This document shows, in pieces, positions 41,766-49,592 of a stretch of DNA of 64,000 bases. Origin of the DNA: Streptomyces sp. 2131.1 (GTDB lineage Bacteria > Actinomycetota > Actinomycetes > Streptomycetales > Streptomycetaceae); assembly GCF_900105515.1 (NCBI RefSeq), contig NZ_FNSY01000001.1, positions 992,001 to 1,056,000 on the forward strand. Direction: 5' to 3'. How positions within the stretch are numbered: the first letter of the stretch is position 1; each line of letters starts with the position of its first letter. The notes beneath the pieces were generated by a model. The model searched no databases, had not been told where the DNA came from, and was given only the letters and a program-made list of their open reading frames with translations. The translations under genes and the position numbers were made by a program.

Positions 41766-43157
41766 TCAGCCGAGGCCCGCCACGCGCAGCGCGTGTTCGA
41801 CGCCCCGCTCCCGCGCCTCGGACACCGTCCGGGCAGCGGCGAGCAGTTGCGGTACGAGCCGGGGCGGGTCGATCGAAGCGACCCCGGCCGCCTCCTGCGG
41901 CGACCGGAGGCGAACGAAGGCGCCGAGCAGCGTCTGCGTCAGCGGACTCCGGCCGGCCCGGTCGAGCGCGGCCGCCGCCTCGGCGATCTCGGCGGCCGGA
42001 CGCGCGACGCCCTGCCGCAGCAGCCGGCCGCAGTCCTCGGCACGCCCGGCGGCCGCGAGCGCGTCCACGGCGGCGGCGAGTCCGTCCGGGGGCAGCGAGG
42101 CGACCTCCCACAGCAGGGTCGCCCAGTCCGCGCCGAGCCCTGCCCGGTGCAGCTCGACGGCCAGGAGCGGCAGCCGAAGCGCGGGGAGGGCCGCCGCCTC
42201 GCAGAGCACGGCGTGCGCCTCGCCGCTGCGACCCTCGGCCCGCAGCCGGAGCAGCGCGCCGACCGTGGCCTGCGCGGACCGGAGCGCGGCCGGGTCCTGC
42301 GACCCCGTGGGCCGCTCCGCGCTCTCCGGGGCGGGGCCGCCGCCGAAGCGGGCGCCGCGCGGGGAGGCGGCCGGGGCGGCGGGCAGGGCGGTCACCGCGT
42401 CCACGGCACGAGCGTCCTGAGGCTCAAGACCGGCGAAGCGTGCGCCGGTGAGCTTGCGCCTGCGGGTGGCCGCGGCTTCGTGGGGCTCGGACGCCGGGGC
42501 AGCCGGTTTCTTCGAGCGGGCCGGCTCCGGGGCGGCCGGCGTCACATGGGGCGCCGGCTCCGAGGCGGCCGGCCTCACACGGGGCGCCGGCTCCGGGAAG
42601 GCCGGGCCCATCGGGGGCGCCGGCTCCTGGGCGTTCACCCCGTCCGGGGCCGCCGTCGCGGCGCCGAACCGGTCCTGCGGCCGGGGCACGGCCGCCACGC
42701 GTCGGCGGAGTTCGGCGCAGCGGGCCGCGGCCCGGGCGTGGTCGTCGCGGGCCCAGGCGAGCACGTCCCCGTCTCCGGCCTCCTGAGCCGCCCGCAGCCG
42801 CTCGGCGGCGTACGCCTGTTCGCGGAGCATCAGACCGAGCCGCTCCAGCAGCTGTGCGCGCCCGCCCGGGCGGCGGTCGTGGCCGAGGGCGCAGTCGGCG
42901 TGGAGCCGGGCGGCGCGCGCCGCCGCCTGCTCCGCGTACGCGGCCCCCCGCACCTGGGCCAGGTCCGCGAAGAGCGACTCCATCACGTCCCAGGGCGGTA
43001 GCTCGGCCCCGTTCAGACAGGCGTCCATTCCGGCGGGATCGCGTCGCCGGAAGACGCCGTACCAGCCCCGGCCGGGGTCGAGGAGCGCCACCAGTTCCCG
43101 CAGGTGGCGTGCGAAGTCCTGTACCGGTACCGCCTCTTGATGCCTCGTCACTGTCAC
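41766..43157 (-). CDS. Uncharacterised protein with N-terminal XRE-like domain and repeat linker
   Basis: The 463-residue protein has no family I can name. Its N-terminus (FARHLRELVALLDPGRGWYGVFRRRDP... PPWDVMESLFADLA) resembles the degenerate helix-turn-helix seen in large actinobacterial signalling proteins. Residues about 175-215 form a proline-rich linker built from four degenerate 11-residue units starting EPA. The C-terminal half is alpha-helical and TPR-like, rich in A-x-L repeats. The GTG start follows AAGGCG. It is monocistronic. Confidence 0.75.
   Translation of the reverse strand: MTVTRHQEAVPVQDFARHLRELVALLDPGRGWYGVFRRRDPAGMDACLNGAELPPWDVMESLFADLAQVRGAAYAEQAAARAARLHADCALGHDRRPGGRAQLLERLGLMLREQAYAAERLRAAQEAGDGDVLAWARDDHARAAARCAELRRRVAAVPRPQDRFGAATAAPDGVNAQEPAPPMGPAFPEPAPRVRPAASEPAPHVTPAAPEPARSKKPAAPASEPHEAAATRRRKLTGARFAGLEPQDARAVDAVTALPAAPAASPRGARFGGGPAPESAERPTGSQDPAALRSAQATVGALLRLRAEGRSGEAHAVLCEAAALPALRLPLLAVELHRAGLGADWATLLWEVASLPPDGLAAAVDALAAAGRAEDCGRLLRQGVARPAAEIAEAAAALDRAGRSPLTQTLLGAFVRLRSPQEAAGVASIDPPRLVPQLLAAARTVSEARERGVEHALRVAGLG
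42520..42627. repeat. 33-bp tandem repeats in the unknown protein gene
   Basis: Three 33-base units begin gccggctccg at 42520, 42553 and 42586, with a partial fourth at 42619. They encode an 11-residue EPAP-x-V-x-P-A-A-type unit on the minus strand, so repeat number may vary between strains without breaking the frame. Confidence 0.85.
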
Positions 43158-43271
43158 CGTCGCCTTCGGCCGCCGTCGGCTGGAACCCTCCAGTCCGGGG
43201 CATTCGACCGCAGGCGTGTTACGGAACGGCTACGCGCGTTTTGCGGGTCCGAGGCGGCGAGGCCGCGGGGC

Positions 43272-43652
43272 TCAGAAGGTGATGGCGATGCCGGTGTGGG
43301 GGCGCTTGCCGAGGCGGAAGACCATCGCCGGGTAGTCGAGCAGCCAGTACTTCCAGGTGTACTTGCGGCCGATGGCGCGGCGCACGGTGGCCGTGCCCCG
43401 TTCGTCGAGCAGCCTGCCGGTGCCCTCGGCGCTCGCCGCGCCCTCCTCGATCCGGCCGCGCACATCGCAGACGGTGACGCGGACCCGACTGTCGTTGCGC
43501 AGCCGCTTGACCTTCCAGGAGTCGGTCTTGGTCCAGACGAGCAGTTCGTCGCCGTCGACCGCCGCCCAGACCGGGGTGGCGACGGGCGTGCCGTCCTTGC
43601 GGTACGTGGTGAGGCTGACGTACTCGCTGCGCGCGAAGTCCTGGAGGCTCAT
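43272..43652 (-). CDS. PPOX-class F420-dependent oxidoreductase
   Basis: The 126-residue split-barrel protein has the pattern of the pyridoxamine-5'-phosphate-oxidase-like F420 family: SLTTYRKDGTPVATPVWAAVDGD, TKTDSWKVKRLRNDSRV and RGRIEEGAASAEGTGR. Such enzymes use reduced F420 or flavin to reduce diverse substrates. The gene follows the XRE gene by 26 bases and they are probably co-transcribed. Confidence 0.85.
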   Translation of the reverse strand: MSLQDFARSEYVSLTTYRKDGTPVATPVWAAVDGDELLVWTKTDSWKVKRLRNDSRVRVTVCDVRGRIEEGAASAEGTGRLLDERGTATVRRAIGRKYTWKYWLLDYPAMVFRLGKRPHTGIAITF

Positions 43653-43678
43653 GGGCCCAGCCTAGGCGGGCCCGAGCG

Positions 43679-43948
43679 CTATCCGGCCAGCGGTACGGCC
43701 GACGGCTCCGGGGAGCAGCGCGGCAGCAGTTCGTCCATGGAGAGGCCGAGCGCCCCGGCCAGGGCGGCGACGGTGAAGAAGGCGGGCGTGGGGGCGCGGC
43801 CGGTCTCGATCTTCCGCAGGGTCTCGGCGGAGATCCCGGCGCGGGCGGCGATCTCGGTCATGGAACGGGCGCCGCGCGCCTCGCGCAGCAGCAGGCCGAG
43901 CCGTTCGCCGCGCAGGCGCTCTTCTGGGGTCAAGGGGGTACGGACCAT
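43679..43948 (-). CDS. XRE-family helix-turn-helix regulator
   Basis: The 89-residue protein is a compact helix-turn-helix protein: MTEIAARAGISAETLRKIETGRAPTPAFFTVAALAGALGLSMDEL. The ATG at 43948 follows a TAGAAT -10 by six bases without a ribosome-binding site, so it is probably leaderless. The 19-bp palindrome next to that -10 is likely its own operator. It is divergent from map and upstream of the PPOX gene. Confidence 0.9.
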   Translation of the reverse strand: MVRTPLTPEERLRGERLGLLLREARGARSMTEIAARAGISAETLRKIETGRAPTPAFFTVAALAGALGLSMDELLPRCSPEPSAVPLAG

Positions 43949-43954
43949 GGCGTC

Positions 43955-44003
43955 ATTCTAATACCGGTCGGACCGGTATAGTAATTGCGGTATTGTAATT
44001 GGC
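43955..44003. promoter_or_regulatory. Divergent leaderless promoters with 19-bp palindrome
   Basis: ataccggtcggaccggtat (43961-43979) is a perfect palindrome around g43970. To its left, minus-strand TAGAAT (43960-43955) drives the XRE gene six bases on. To its right, ggtatagtaattg (43975-43987) and ggtattgtaattg (43989-44001) are 13-bp direct repeats carrying TATAGT and TATTGT; the latter lies seven bases before the map ATG. Confidence 0.8.
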
Positions 44004-44771
44004 ATGGTGCAACTCAAGACGGACACATCCATCGAAGCCATGCGTGCGGCCGGCCGCGTCGTCGCGCAGATGCTGACGGCCACCCGGGAGGCGGCCGCGG
44101 TCGGCGTCTCCCTGCGCGAACTCGACGAGGTGGCGCGCGGGGTGCTGCGCGAGGCGGGTGCCGGCTCGCCGTTCCTGAACTACCGGCCGCACTTCGCCCC
44201 GGTCCCCTTCCCGGCGGTCATCTGCGCGTCGGTCAACGACGCGATCGTGCACGGCATCCCGACCGACTACCGGCTGCGCGACGGCGACCTGGTCAGCATC
44301 GACGCGGGCGCGAAGCTGGACGGCTGGGCCGGTGACTCGGCGATCAGCTTCACCGTCGGCCGCGCCCGCCCCGCCGACACCCGGCTCGTCGACACCGCGT
44401 ACAGGGCCCTGGAAGCGGGCATCGCGGCGGCCACCGTCGGCAACCGGATCGGCGACATCGCGCACGCCATCGGCACGGTCTGCCGCACCGCCGGCTACGG
44501 AATCCCCGAGGGGTTCGGCGGGCACGGTGTGGGCCGCGAGATGCACGAGGACCCGGGTGTGCCCAACGAGGGGCGGCCGGGTCGCGGGATGCCGCTGCGG
44601 CACGGCATGGTGCTGGCCATCGAGCCGATGCTGATCGGCGGCGGGGTGGACACCTACCGGGCGGACCGCGACGGCTGGACCCTGCGTACGACCGACGGCA
44701 GCCGCGCCGCGCACGCCGAGCACACGGTGGCGATCACGGACGACGGGCCGAGGATCCTGACCGCCCTCTAG
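44004..44771 (+). CDS. map: Type I methionine aminopeptidase
   Basis: The 255-residue enzyme removes the N-terminal methionine of new proteins. Metal ligands are visible in SIDAGAKLDGWAGDSAISF, GHGVGREMHEDP, AIEPM and AEHTVAI. It lacks the N-terminal SH3-binding extension and so is the short bacterial type. Its link to an XRE regulator rather than to ribosomal genes suggests a second, conditionally expressed copy. The stop TAG shares a CTAG with the convergent chitosanase gene. Confidence 0.93.
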   Translation: MVQLKTDTSIEAMRAAGRVVAQMLTATREAAAVGVSLRELDEVARGVLREAGAGSPFLNYRPHFAPVPFPAVICASVNDAIVHGIPTDYRLRDGDLVSIDAGAKLDGWAGDSAISFTVGRARPADTRLVDTAYRALEAGIAAATVGNRIGDIAHAIGTVCRTAGYGIPEGFGGHGVGREMHEDPGVPNEGRPGRGMPLRHGMVLAIEPMLIGGGVDTYRADRDGWTLRTTDGSRAAHAEHTVAITDDGPRILTAL

Positions 44772-45583
44772 TCGGCCCGCACGAACTCCTCGGCCAGGGC
44801 CCGCCCCGTACGCACGGCGGCCTCGTGGTCCTCGATCGGTGAGATCCGGGAGTCCTTGAACAGGATGTACGTGACCCCGGAAGGCGCACCGCCGCTGCTC
44901 GGGTCGGGGTCGATGCCGAGCGACTCGGCCGTGGCGTAGGACGCCTCGCCGACGATGTGCTCCGGGCCGACGTCCCCGACGACCGCGTACTCCACCTTCC
45001 CGCCGTGCACGACCGCGACGACACCGCCGCCCTCGATGCCGGCCCTGCCGTGGTCCCAGACGCCGCCGGGCGCGGGCACGACCACGTACGGCAGTCTCTC
45101 CGCGTCGAGCGGTCGGCCGTCCGATGTGTGGAAGGCGGTGTCGCCGTGGAAGGCGGGGTCGGTGGCCGGGTTGCAGGCGGCGGTGACCCGGCCGTCGCAG
45201 TCGATGTCCAGGTCCGCCTTCCAGAACACGGCCCCGTTCGCCGCGCAGACCGGGACGGTTGCCGAAGTCGCCTCGTCCGTCCGGTACTTGCCGTTCGACA
45301 CCTGCGCGCAGGCCGACGCCTTGGCCAGCAGGTCGGCCGCCCCGACCTCGCCTCCCCGGCCGCGGGCCGGGGAGGACGGGGGTCTGGAGCGGTGCGCCCG
45401 GGCGGGCGCCCGGTGGACCTTCGCCACGAGGGCGAGCGGTACGGCCGCCAGGGCGGGCCGGGGCGCCGAAGCGGGGGCCGGGTCGGTGTACGCAGGTACC
45501 GCGAGGGTGACGGGGGCCGGAGTGCCCGCGGTGAGCAGTGCGGCACCGGAGGCCGTGACGAGGGCAAGCGTTCGCATGCGCAC
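44768..45583 (-). CDS. Secreted GH75 chitosanase
   Basis: The 271-residue exported protein resembles fungal-type GH75 chitosanases. A signal peptide and a basic proline-rich stretch occupy residues 1 to about 75. The catalytic domain has VPVCAANGAVFWKADLDIDCDG, CNPATDPAFHGDTAF, LPYVVVPAPGGVWDH and VEYAVVGDVGPEHIVGEASYA, which includes the conserved Asp and Glu. GTG at 45583 has AAGGG at about nine bases; ATG at 45577 is the alternative. It should degrade chitosan, a component of some fungal walls. Confidence 0.85.
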   Translation of the reverse strand: MRMRTLALVTASGAALLTAGTPAPVTLAVPAYTDPAPASAPRPALAAVPLALVAKVHRAPARAHRSRPPSSPARGRGGEVGAADLLAKASACAQVSNGKYRTDEATSATVPVCAANGAVFWKADLDIDCDGRVTAACNPATDPAFHGDTAFHTSDGRPLDAERLPYVVVPAPGGVWDHGRAGIEGGGVVAVVHGGKVEYAVVGDVGPEHIVGEASYATAESLGIDPDPSSGGAPSGVTYILFKDSRISPIEDHEAAVRTGRALAEEFVRAD

Positions 45584-45648
45584 TGGGGGGCGCCCTTCTG
45601 GCGAGGAGATGTCCTTGCGCCCCCCCCTGTCGGTCAGGTCAGCGGCGG

Positions 45649-47466
45649 TCAGGGCCGCCCGCTGGGCCTCACCACCATCGCCGCGCCGCCGCCGCGCCGC
45701 TCCTTCTCGGCCGCGGCGAGCCACCGCCCGTCGGGCAGCCGCTGCACGCCGGTCGCCGCGCCGATCTCCGGGGTGAGCTTGAAGACGTGGCCCAGTGCCT
45801 CCAGCTTCGCCCGCAGCGGGCTGTTCCACAGCGCCGGTTCCAGCTCGGTGGCCGGTGCGTTGCGCTGGCTGGCGCGGGGCGCCGCGATGGCGTCGACGAG
45901 CGGGAGCCCGCGGTCGACCTTGCCGATCAGCGACTGGAGGACGGTGGTGATGATAGTGGCGCCGCCCGGTGAGCCCAGGGCCAGCACCGGCCGGTCGTGG
46001 CGCAGCACGATGGTCGGCGAGATGGACGAGCGCGGGCGCTTGCCGGGGCCGGGCAGGTTCGGGTCGTGGACGGCCGGGTCGGCCGGCGCGAAGGAGAAGT
46101 CGGTCAGCTCGTTGTTGAGCAGGAAGCCGCGCCCCGGCACGGTGATCCCGCTGCCGCCGGTCTGCTCGATGGTCAGGGTGTACGCGACGACGTTGCCCCA
46201 CTTGTCGGCGGTCGTCAGGTGGGTGGTGTTCTCGCCCTCGTACGTGGTGGGCGCGGCCTTGCCCGTGGAGCGGCAGGAGCCGGGGTGGCGCGGGTCGCCG
46301 GGTGCGAGCGGGCTGGTGAGCACCGCGTCGTCCTTGATGAGGCAGGCCCGCGAGTCCGCGAACCGCTGACCGAGCAGGCCCTTGGTGGGCACGTCCTCGT
46401 ACGCCGGGTCGCCGACCCAGCGGCCCCGGTCCGCGAACGCGATGCGGCTGGCCTCGATGAAGCGGTGCAGATACCGCTCCTCGCTCGCCCGCGAAAGGTC
46501 CGTGGACTCCAGGATGTTGAGGGCCTCGCCCACCGTCGTACCGCCGGAGGAGGACGGCGCCATGCCGTACACGTCGAGCCCTCGGTAGTTCACCTTGGTG
46601 GGCTCCCGCCGCAGCGCGCGGTAGGAGCTCAGGTCCTTCGCGGTGAGGTCGCCGGGCCGGACGTTCCGGTCGGACGCCGGGTCGACGGGCGGCTTGCGCA
46701 CGGTCCGTACGACGTCGTCGGCGAGATCGCCCCGGTAGATCTCGTCGATCCCCTTGCGGCCGACCTCCTCGTAGGTGCGCGCGAGGTCCGGGTTCCTGAG
46801 GACCGAGCCGACCTCCGGAAGCTTCCCGCCGGGCAGGAACAGCTTGCGGGTGGCCGGGAAGTCGCGGAAGCGCGCTTCGTTGCCGGCCGTCTGCGAGCGG
46901 AACGTCTCATCGACGACGAAGCCGTCCCGGGCGAGGCGTTCGGCGGGCTTGAGAACCTGGCGCAGCGGGGTGCTTCCCCACGCCTTGAGTGCCGTGTCCC
47001 AGGTTGCGGGCGTGCCGGGGGTGCCGACGCCGAGCCCGCTGGTGACGGCGTCCTGGAAGGCGAGGGGCTTGCCGTTCTCCAGGAAGAGGGAGGAGTCGGC
47101 GCTGCGCGGGGCCGTCTCGCGGCCGTCGATGGTGCGGACGGTGCGGGTGCGGGCGTCGTAGTAGACGAAGTAGCCACCGCCGCCGAGCCCCGCCGAGTAC
47201 GGCTCGGTCACGCCGAGCGCGGCGGCCGTGGCCACAGCCGCGTCGACCGCGTTGCCGCCCTTGCGCAGTACCTCGATGCCGGCGGCCGTGGCGTCCGCGT
47301 CGACGCTGGAGACGGCTCCCCCGTATCCGACCGCGACGGGCGCCTTGGGCGGTGGCGCCGGGGAATGCGCGGGGTGGGCCGACGAGGCCGGAGCGGCGGC
47401 CCCGACCGACACGACGGCGGCGACGACCGCCGCCAACGACACATTTCGCCTGATGGAACGTCGCAT
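45649..47466 (-). CDS. ggt: Gamma-glutamyltransferase
   Basis: The 605-residue exported enzyme cleaves gamma-glutamyl bonds of glutathione-like compounds and can transfer the glutamyl group. The signal peptide ends near SSA-HPA. The autocleavage threonine lies in EGENTTHLTTAD; the GSPGGATIITTVLQ and SISPTIVL blocks belong to the small subunit. I chose the ATG at 47466, with GGAGG six bases upstream, rather than the TTG two codons earlier. Confidence 0.94.
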   Translation of the reverse strand: MRRSIRRNVSLAAVVAAVVSVGAAAPASSAHPAHSPAPPPKAPVAVGYGGAVSSVDADATAAGIEVLRKGGNAVDAAVATAAALGVTEPYSAGLGGGGYFVYYDARTRTVRTIDGRETAPRSADSSLFLENGKPLAFQDAVTSGLGVGTPGTPATWDTALKAWGSTPLRQVLKPAERLARDGFVVDETFRSQTAGNEARFRDFPATRKLFLPGGKLPEVGSVLRNPDLARTYEEVGRKGIDEIYRGDLADDVVRTVRKPPVDPASDRNVRPGDLTAKDLSSYRALRREPTKVNYRGLDVYGMAPSSSGGTTVGEALNILESTDLSRASEERYLHRFIEASRIAFADRGRWVGDPAYEDVPTKGLLGQRFADSRACLIKDDAVLTSPLAPGDPRHPGSCRSTGKAAPTTYEGENTTHLTTADKWGNVVAYTLTIEQTGGSGITVPGRGFLLNNELTDFSFAPADPAVHDPNLPGPGKRPRSSISPTIVLRHDRPVLALGSPGGATIITTVLQSLIGKVDRGLPLVDAIAAPRASQRNAPATELEPALWNSPLRAKLEALGHVFKLTPEIGAATGVQRLPDGRWLAAAEKERRGGGAAMVVRPSGRP

Positions 47467-47571
47467 GCGCAACCTCCGGAGAAGGACCGTCCGCGCAGGG
47501 TAACGCCGCCCCGGCCGCCCCGTCAGGACCGCCTCGAACTCGAGGCCGAATGCCCGCTAACATGCCCGCCC

Positions 47572-48315
47572 ATGACTGACGACGTACGCAACATCGTGCT
47601 GGGCGTGATAGCCGCCGGCATCAGCGCCGCCCTCGGCTGGCTCGCGCGCACCCATCTGTGGCGGCGCAAGCTCCGCCGCAAGCAGGCGTTCTTCGGGCTG
47701 CCGGGGAACTCGGAGTGCCTGCTCGTCGTCAACCGCGACGCGGGCGGCGACGGCTCGGTCCACCGCCACGACGTCTTCGCGCTGCTGGAGCTGTCCGCGC
47801 TGATCAAGGACTGCGAGGCGCACGCCCAGATCCTGTCCCACGACATCGCCCAGCAGGGCATCGGCGAGCGCACGGAGTTCTGCGTGGGCGGCCCGGTGTC
47901 GAACCGCCGGATGGCCGCGCACCTGCACTCGTTGCTGCCCGGCGTGCGGATCAACACGGACCCGGAGCCCGGTCCCGACCGGGGCGCCTTTCAGATCGGC
48001 CCGGAGCGCTACCGGGCGGAGAAGGGCGTCAGCGAGTACGTCCTGCTGGCCCGGCTGACGACCGGTCAGGAGGCCAGGCCGGTCTTCCTCTTCTGCGGCC
48101 AGCAGGCAATCACCAACCAGGCAGCCTCCCGCTACCTGTCCCGCAACTACGAGCGCCTCGCCCGCAAGCACGGCAACAGCACCTTCTGCCTGCTGCTGAA
48201 AGTGGTCAACTCCCAGGCGTACGGCCCCGATGTGGTCGAGCTGGTCGCGGACGTCTCCCGCGCGGCCCAGGCCCCGGCCCCCGCGCCGCGCACCTCGCAC
48301 CGCGCGGGGACCTGA
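47572..48315 (+). CDS. Membrane-anchored protein of unknown function
   Basis: The 247-residue protein has one N-terminal membrane helix (IVLGVIAAGISAALGWLA) followed by a basic RRKLRRK stop-transfer, so the main domain is probably cytoplasmic. That domain contains LLVVNRDAGGDGSVHRHDVFALLEL, EFCVGGPVSNRRMAAHL, EYVLLARL, FLFCGQQAITNQAASRYL and LLKVVNSQAYGPDVVELVADV. The GGP-x-SN and GQQ-x-x-TN blocks look like ligand-binding turns, but I cannot name a family. TAACAT at 47558-47563 suggests a leaderless start. Confidence 0.78.
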   Translation: MTDDVRNIVLGVIAAGISAALGWLARTHLWRRKLRRKQAFFGLPGNSECLLVVNRDAGGDGSVHRHDVFALLELSALIKDCEAHAQILSHDIAQQGIGERTEFCVGGPVSNRRMAAHLHSLLPGVRINTDPEPGPDRGAFQIGPERYRAEKGVSEYVLLARLTTGQEARPVFLFCGQQAITNQAASRYLSRNYERLARKHGNSTFCLLLKVVNSQAYGPDVVELVADVSRAAQAPAPAPRTSHRAGT

Positions 48316-48330
48316 GCCGCGGGCCATCGC

Positions 48331-48996
48331 TCAGGCGTCGGGGTTCTTCCCCTGGACCACCGCGGTCACGCGAGCCGCCGCAATCGTGGCGAGATTCTGG
48401 ATGACCTCGAAGTTGGGCATGTCGTACCCGACGAGCAGGACCACGACGCCTTCGATCCGCATCATCACGGTGGCCTCGTAGAACTTCATGTCCTTTCCGG
48501 TCGAGTAGTCGTAGTCGGGAGTGAGGCAGTAGGCGTTGACCTCGTCGGCATCCGCGGAGACCTTCAGTGCCTTGAGGGCCTCTGTCTCCTCCTTCCGCTT
48601 GCGGCTCACCATCGCCTTCCATGCCACCTGCGCGTTCTCGGCGGTGTCGAAGGAGAAGGCGTGCCAGAAGAGGTCGCCCTCGCCCGGGAAGGTGGAGTAG
48701 CCGTCGATTCCCGACGCCACCAGCCCGGAACAGCCGGTGCCCGTCTCACTGCCGCACTTGTCGACAGCCTCCTGGCCCTCGTAGGTGGCCGGGCGGCTGA
48801 TGCCTCCCACACCCTTGGGCAGTGTCTGGGGCATGGCCTCGCGGATCTGTGCCGCCGAGAGGCTGACGCGTACCTCCTCGTGCCCTCCGCCCGAGTCACC
48901 GTTGCGCCGCGACGATTCCGAGTCGCCGCCACCGCAACCCGCCAGCAGCATCGCGCAGACCGTCGCGACGACCGTCGATCCAGCTTTGGAACGCAC
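48331..48996 (-). CDS. Lipoprotein of unknown function
   Basis: The 221-residue protein has a lipobox LLAGC (C21) and a Gly/Ser/Asp-rich linker. The mature part includes a conserved-looking GDLFWHAFSFDTAENAQVAWKAMVSR block and ends with a hydrophobic VVVLLVGYDM strand, compatible with a PsbP/sensor-like extracellular fold. The GTG start follows a G-run. It is convergent with the preceding gene by 15 bases. No function can be assigned. Confidence 0.75.
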   Translation of the reverse strand: MRSKAGSTVVATVCAMLLAGCGGGDSESSRRNGDSGGGHEEVRVSLSAAQIREAMPQTLPKGVGGISRPATYEGQEAVDKCGSETGTGCSGLVASGIDGYSTFPGEGDLFWHAFSFDTAENAQVAWKAMVSRKRKEETEALKALKVSADADEVNAYCLTPDYDYSTGKDMKFYEATVMMRIEGVVVLLVGYDMPNFEVIQNLATIAAARVTAVVQGKNPDA

Positions 48997-49070
48997 TCAT
49001 TACCCCCCGGTTGAGCCTTTGGCCGTGATCACCGTCACCCGATCCTAAGGGCGCACCGGTGGGGGCAGGG

Positions 49071-49592
49071 TCAGACGGTGCAGTGGTCCGGGCCGATGAC
49101 GCCGTCGGTGCCGCTGACCGTCACCGTCTCGGTCCGGTCGGCGGTACGGGCGCGGGCGGCGGTGCAGATGAGCTGCTGGCGGGCCGCCCGGGAGAGTCCG
49201 GTGACCGGGATGTCCAAGGTGACCTTCACGCCCTGCGGGTTCAGCTCGACACTCGCCTTCGGCCGGCCGCTGGGCAGCTCGGAGCGCAGACCGGCGTCGC
49301 GCTCCGACCGGCTGGGGCCCCCGAAGAGCAGGGCGAGCGCAGCGGGCGTGCCCTTGAGCCTTTCGGTCTCCGAGCCCGATCCGACCGCGTACACCTCCGT
49401 GTCGGCGGGCCGGATGACGGGCAGCAGCCGGGAGGCCGTGGACGAGGAGACGAAGTACAGCAGGGTGCCGAGCTGTCCGGCCGGTGCCACCTCCACCGTC
49501 GCCGGCTCTCCGGCTTCGACGACACCGGTCGGGCGGATGCCGCACCCGGTGGCCAGCAGCAGCACGGACAGCAGCGCGTACCGGCCCCTCAT
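49071..49592 (-). CDS. GerMN-like lipoprotein
   Basis: The 173-residue lipoprotein has lipobox LATGC (C17). The mature part (LLYFVSSSTASRLLPVIRP... ALALLFGGP... VELNPQGVKVTLDIPVTGLSRAARQQLICTAAR) fits the GerMN/sporulation fold also found in LpqB, the lipoprotein partner of the mycobacterial MtrAB system. It overlaps the kinase stop by four bases (ATGA), so it is the third gene of a kinase operon and may modulate the sensor from outside. Confidence 0.82.
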   Translation of the reverse strand: MRGRYALLSVLLLATGCGIRPTGVVEAGEPATVEVAPAGQLGTLLYFVSSSTASRLLPVIRPADTEVYAVGSGSETERLKGTPAALALLFGGPSRSERDAGLRSELPSGRPKASVELNPQGVKVTLDIPVTGLSRAARQQLICTAARARTADRTETVTVSGTDGVIGPDHCTV

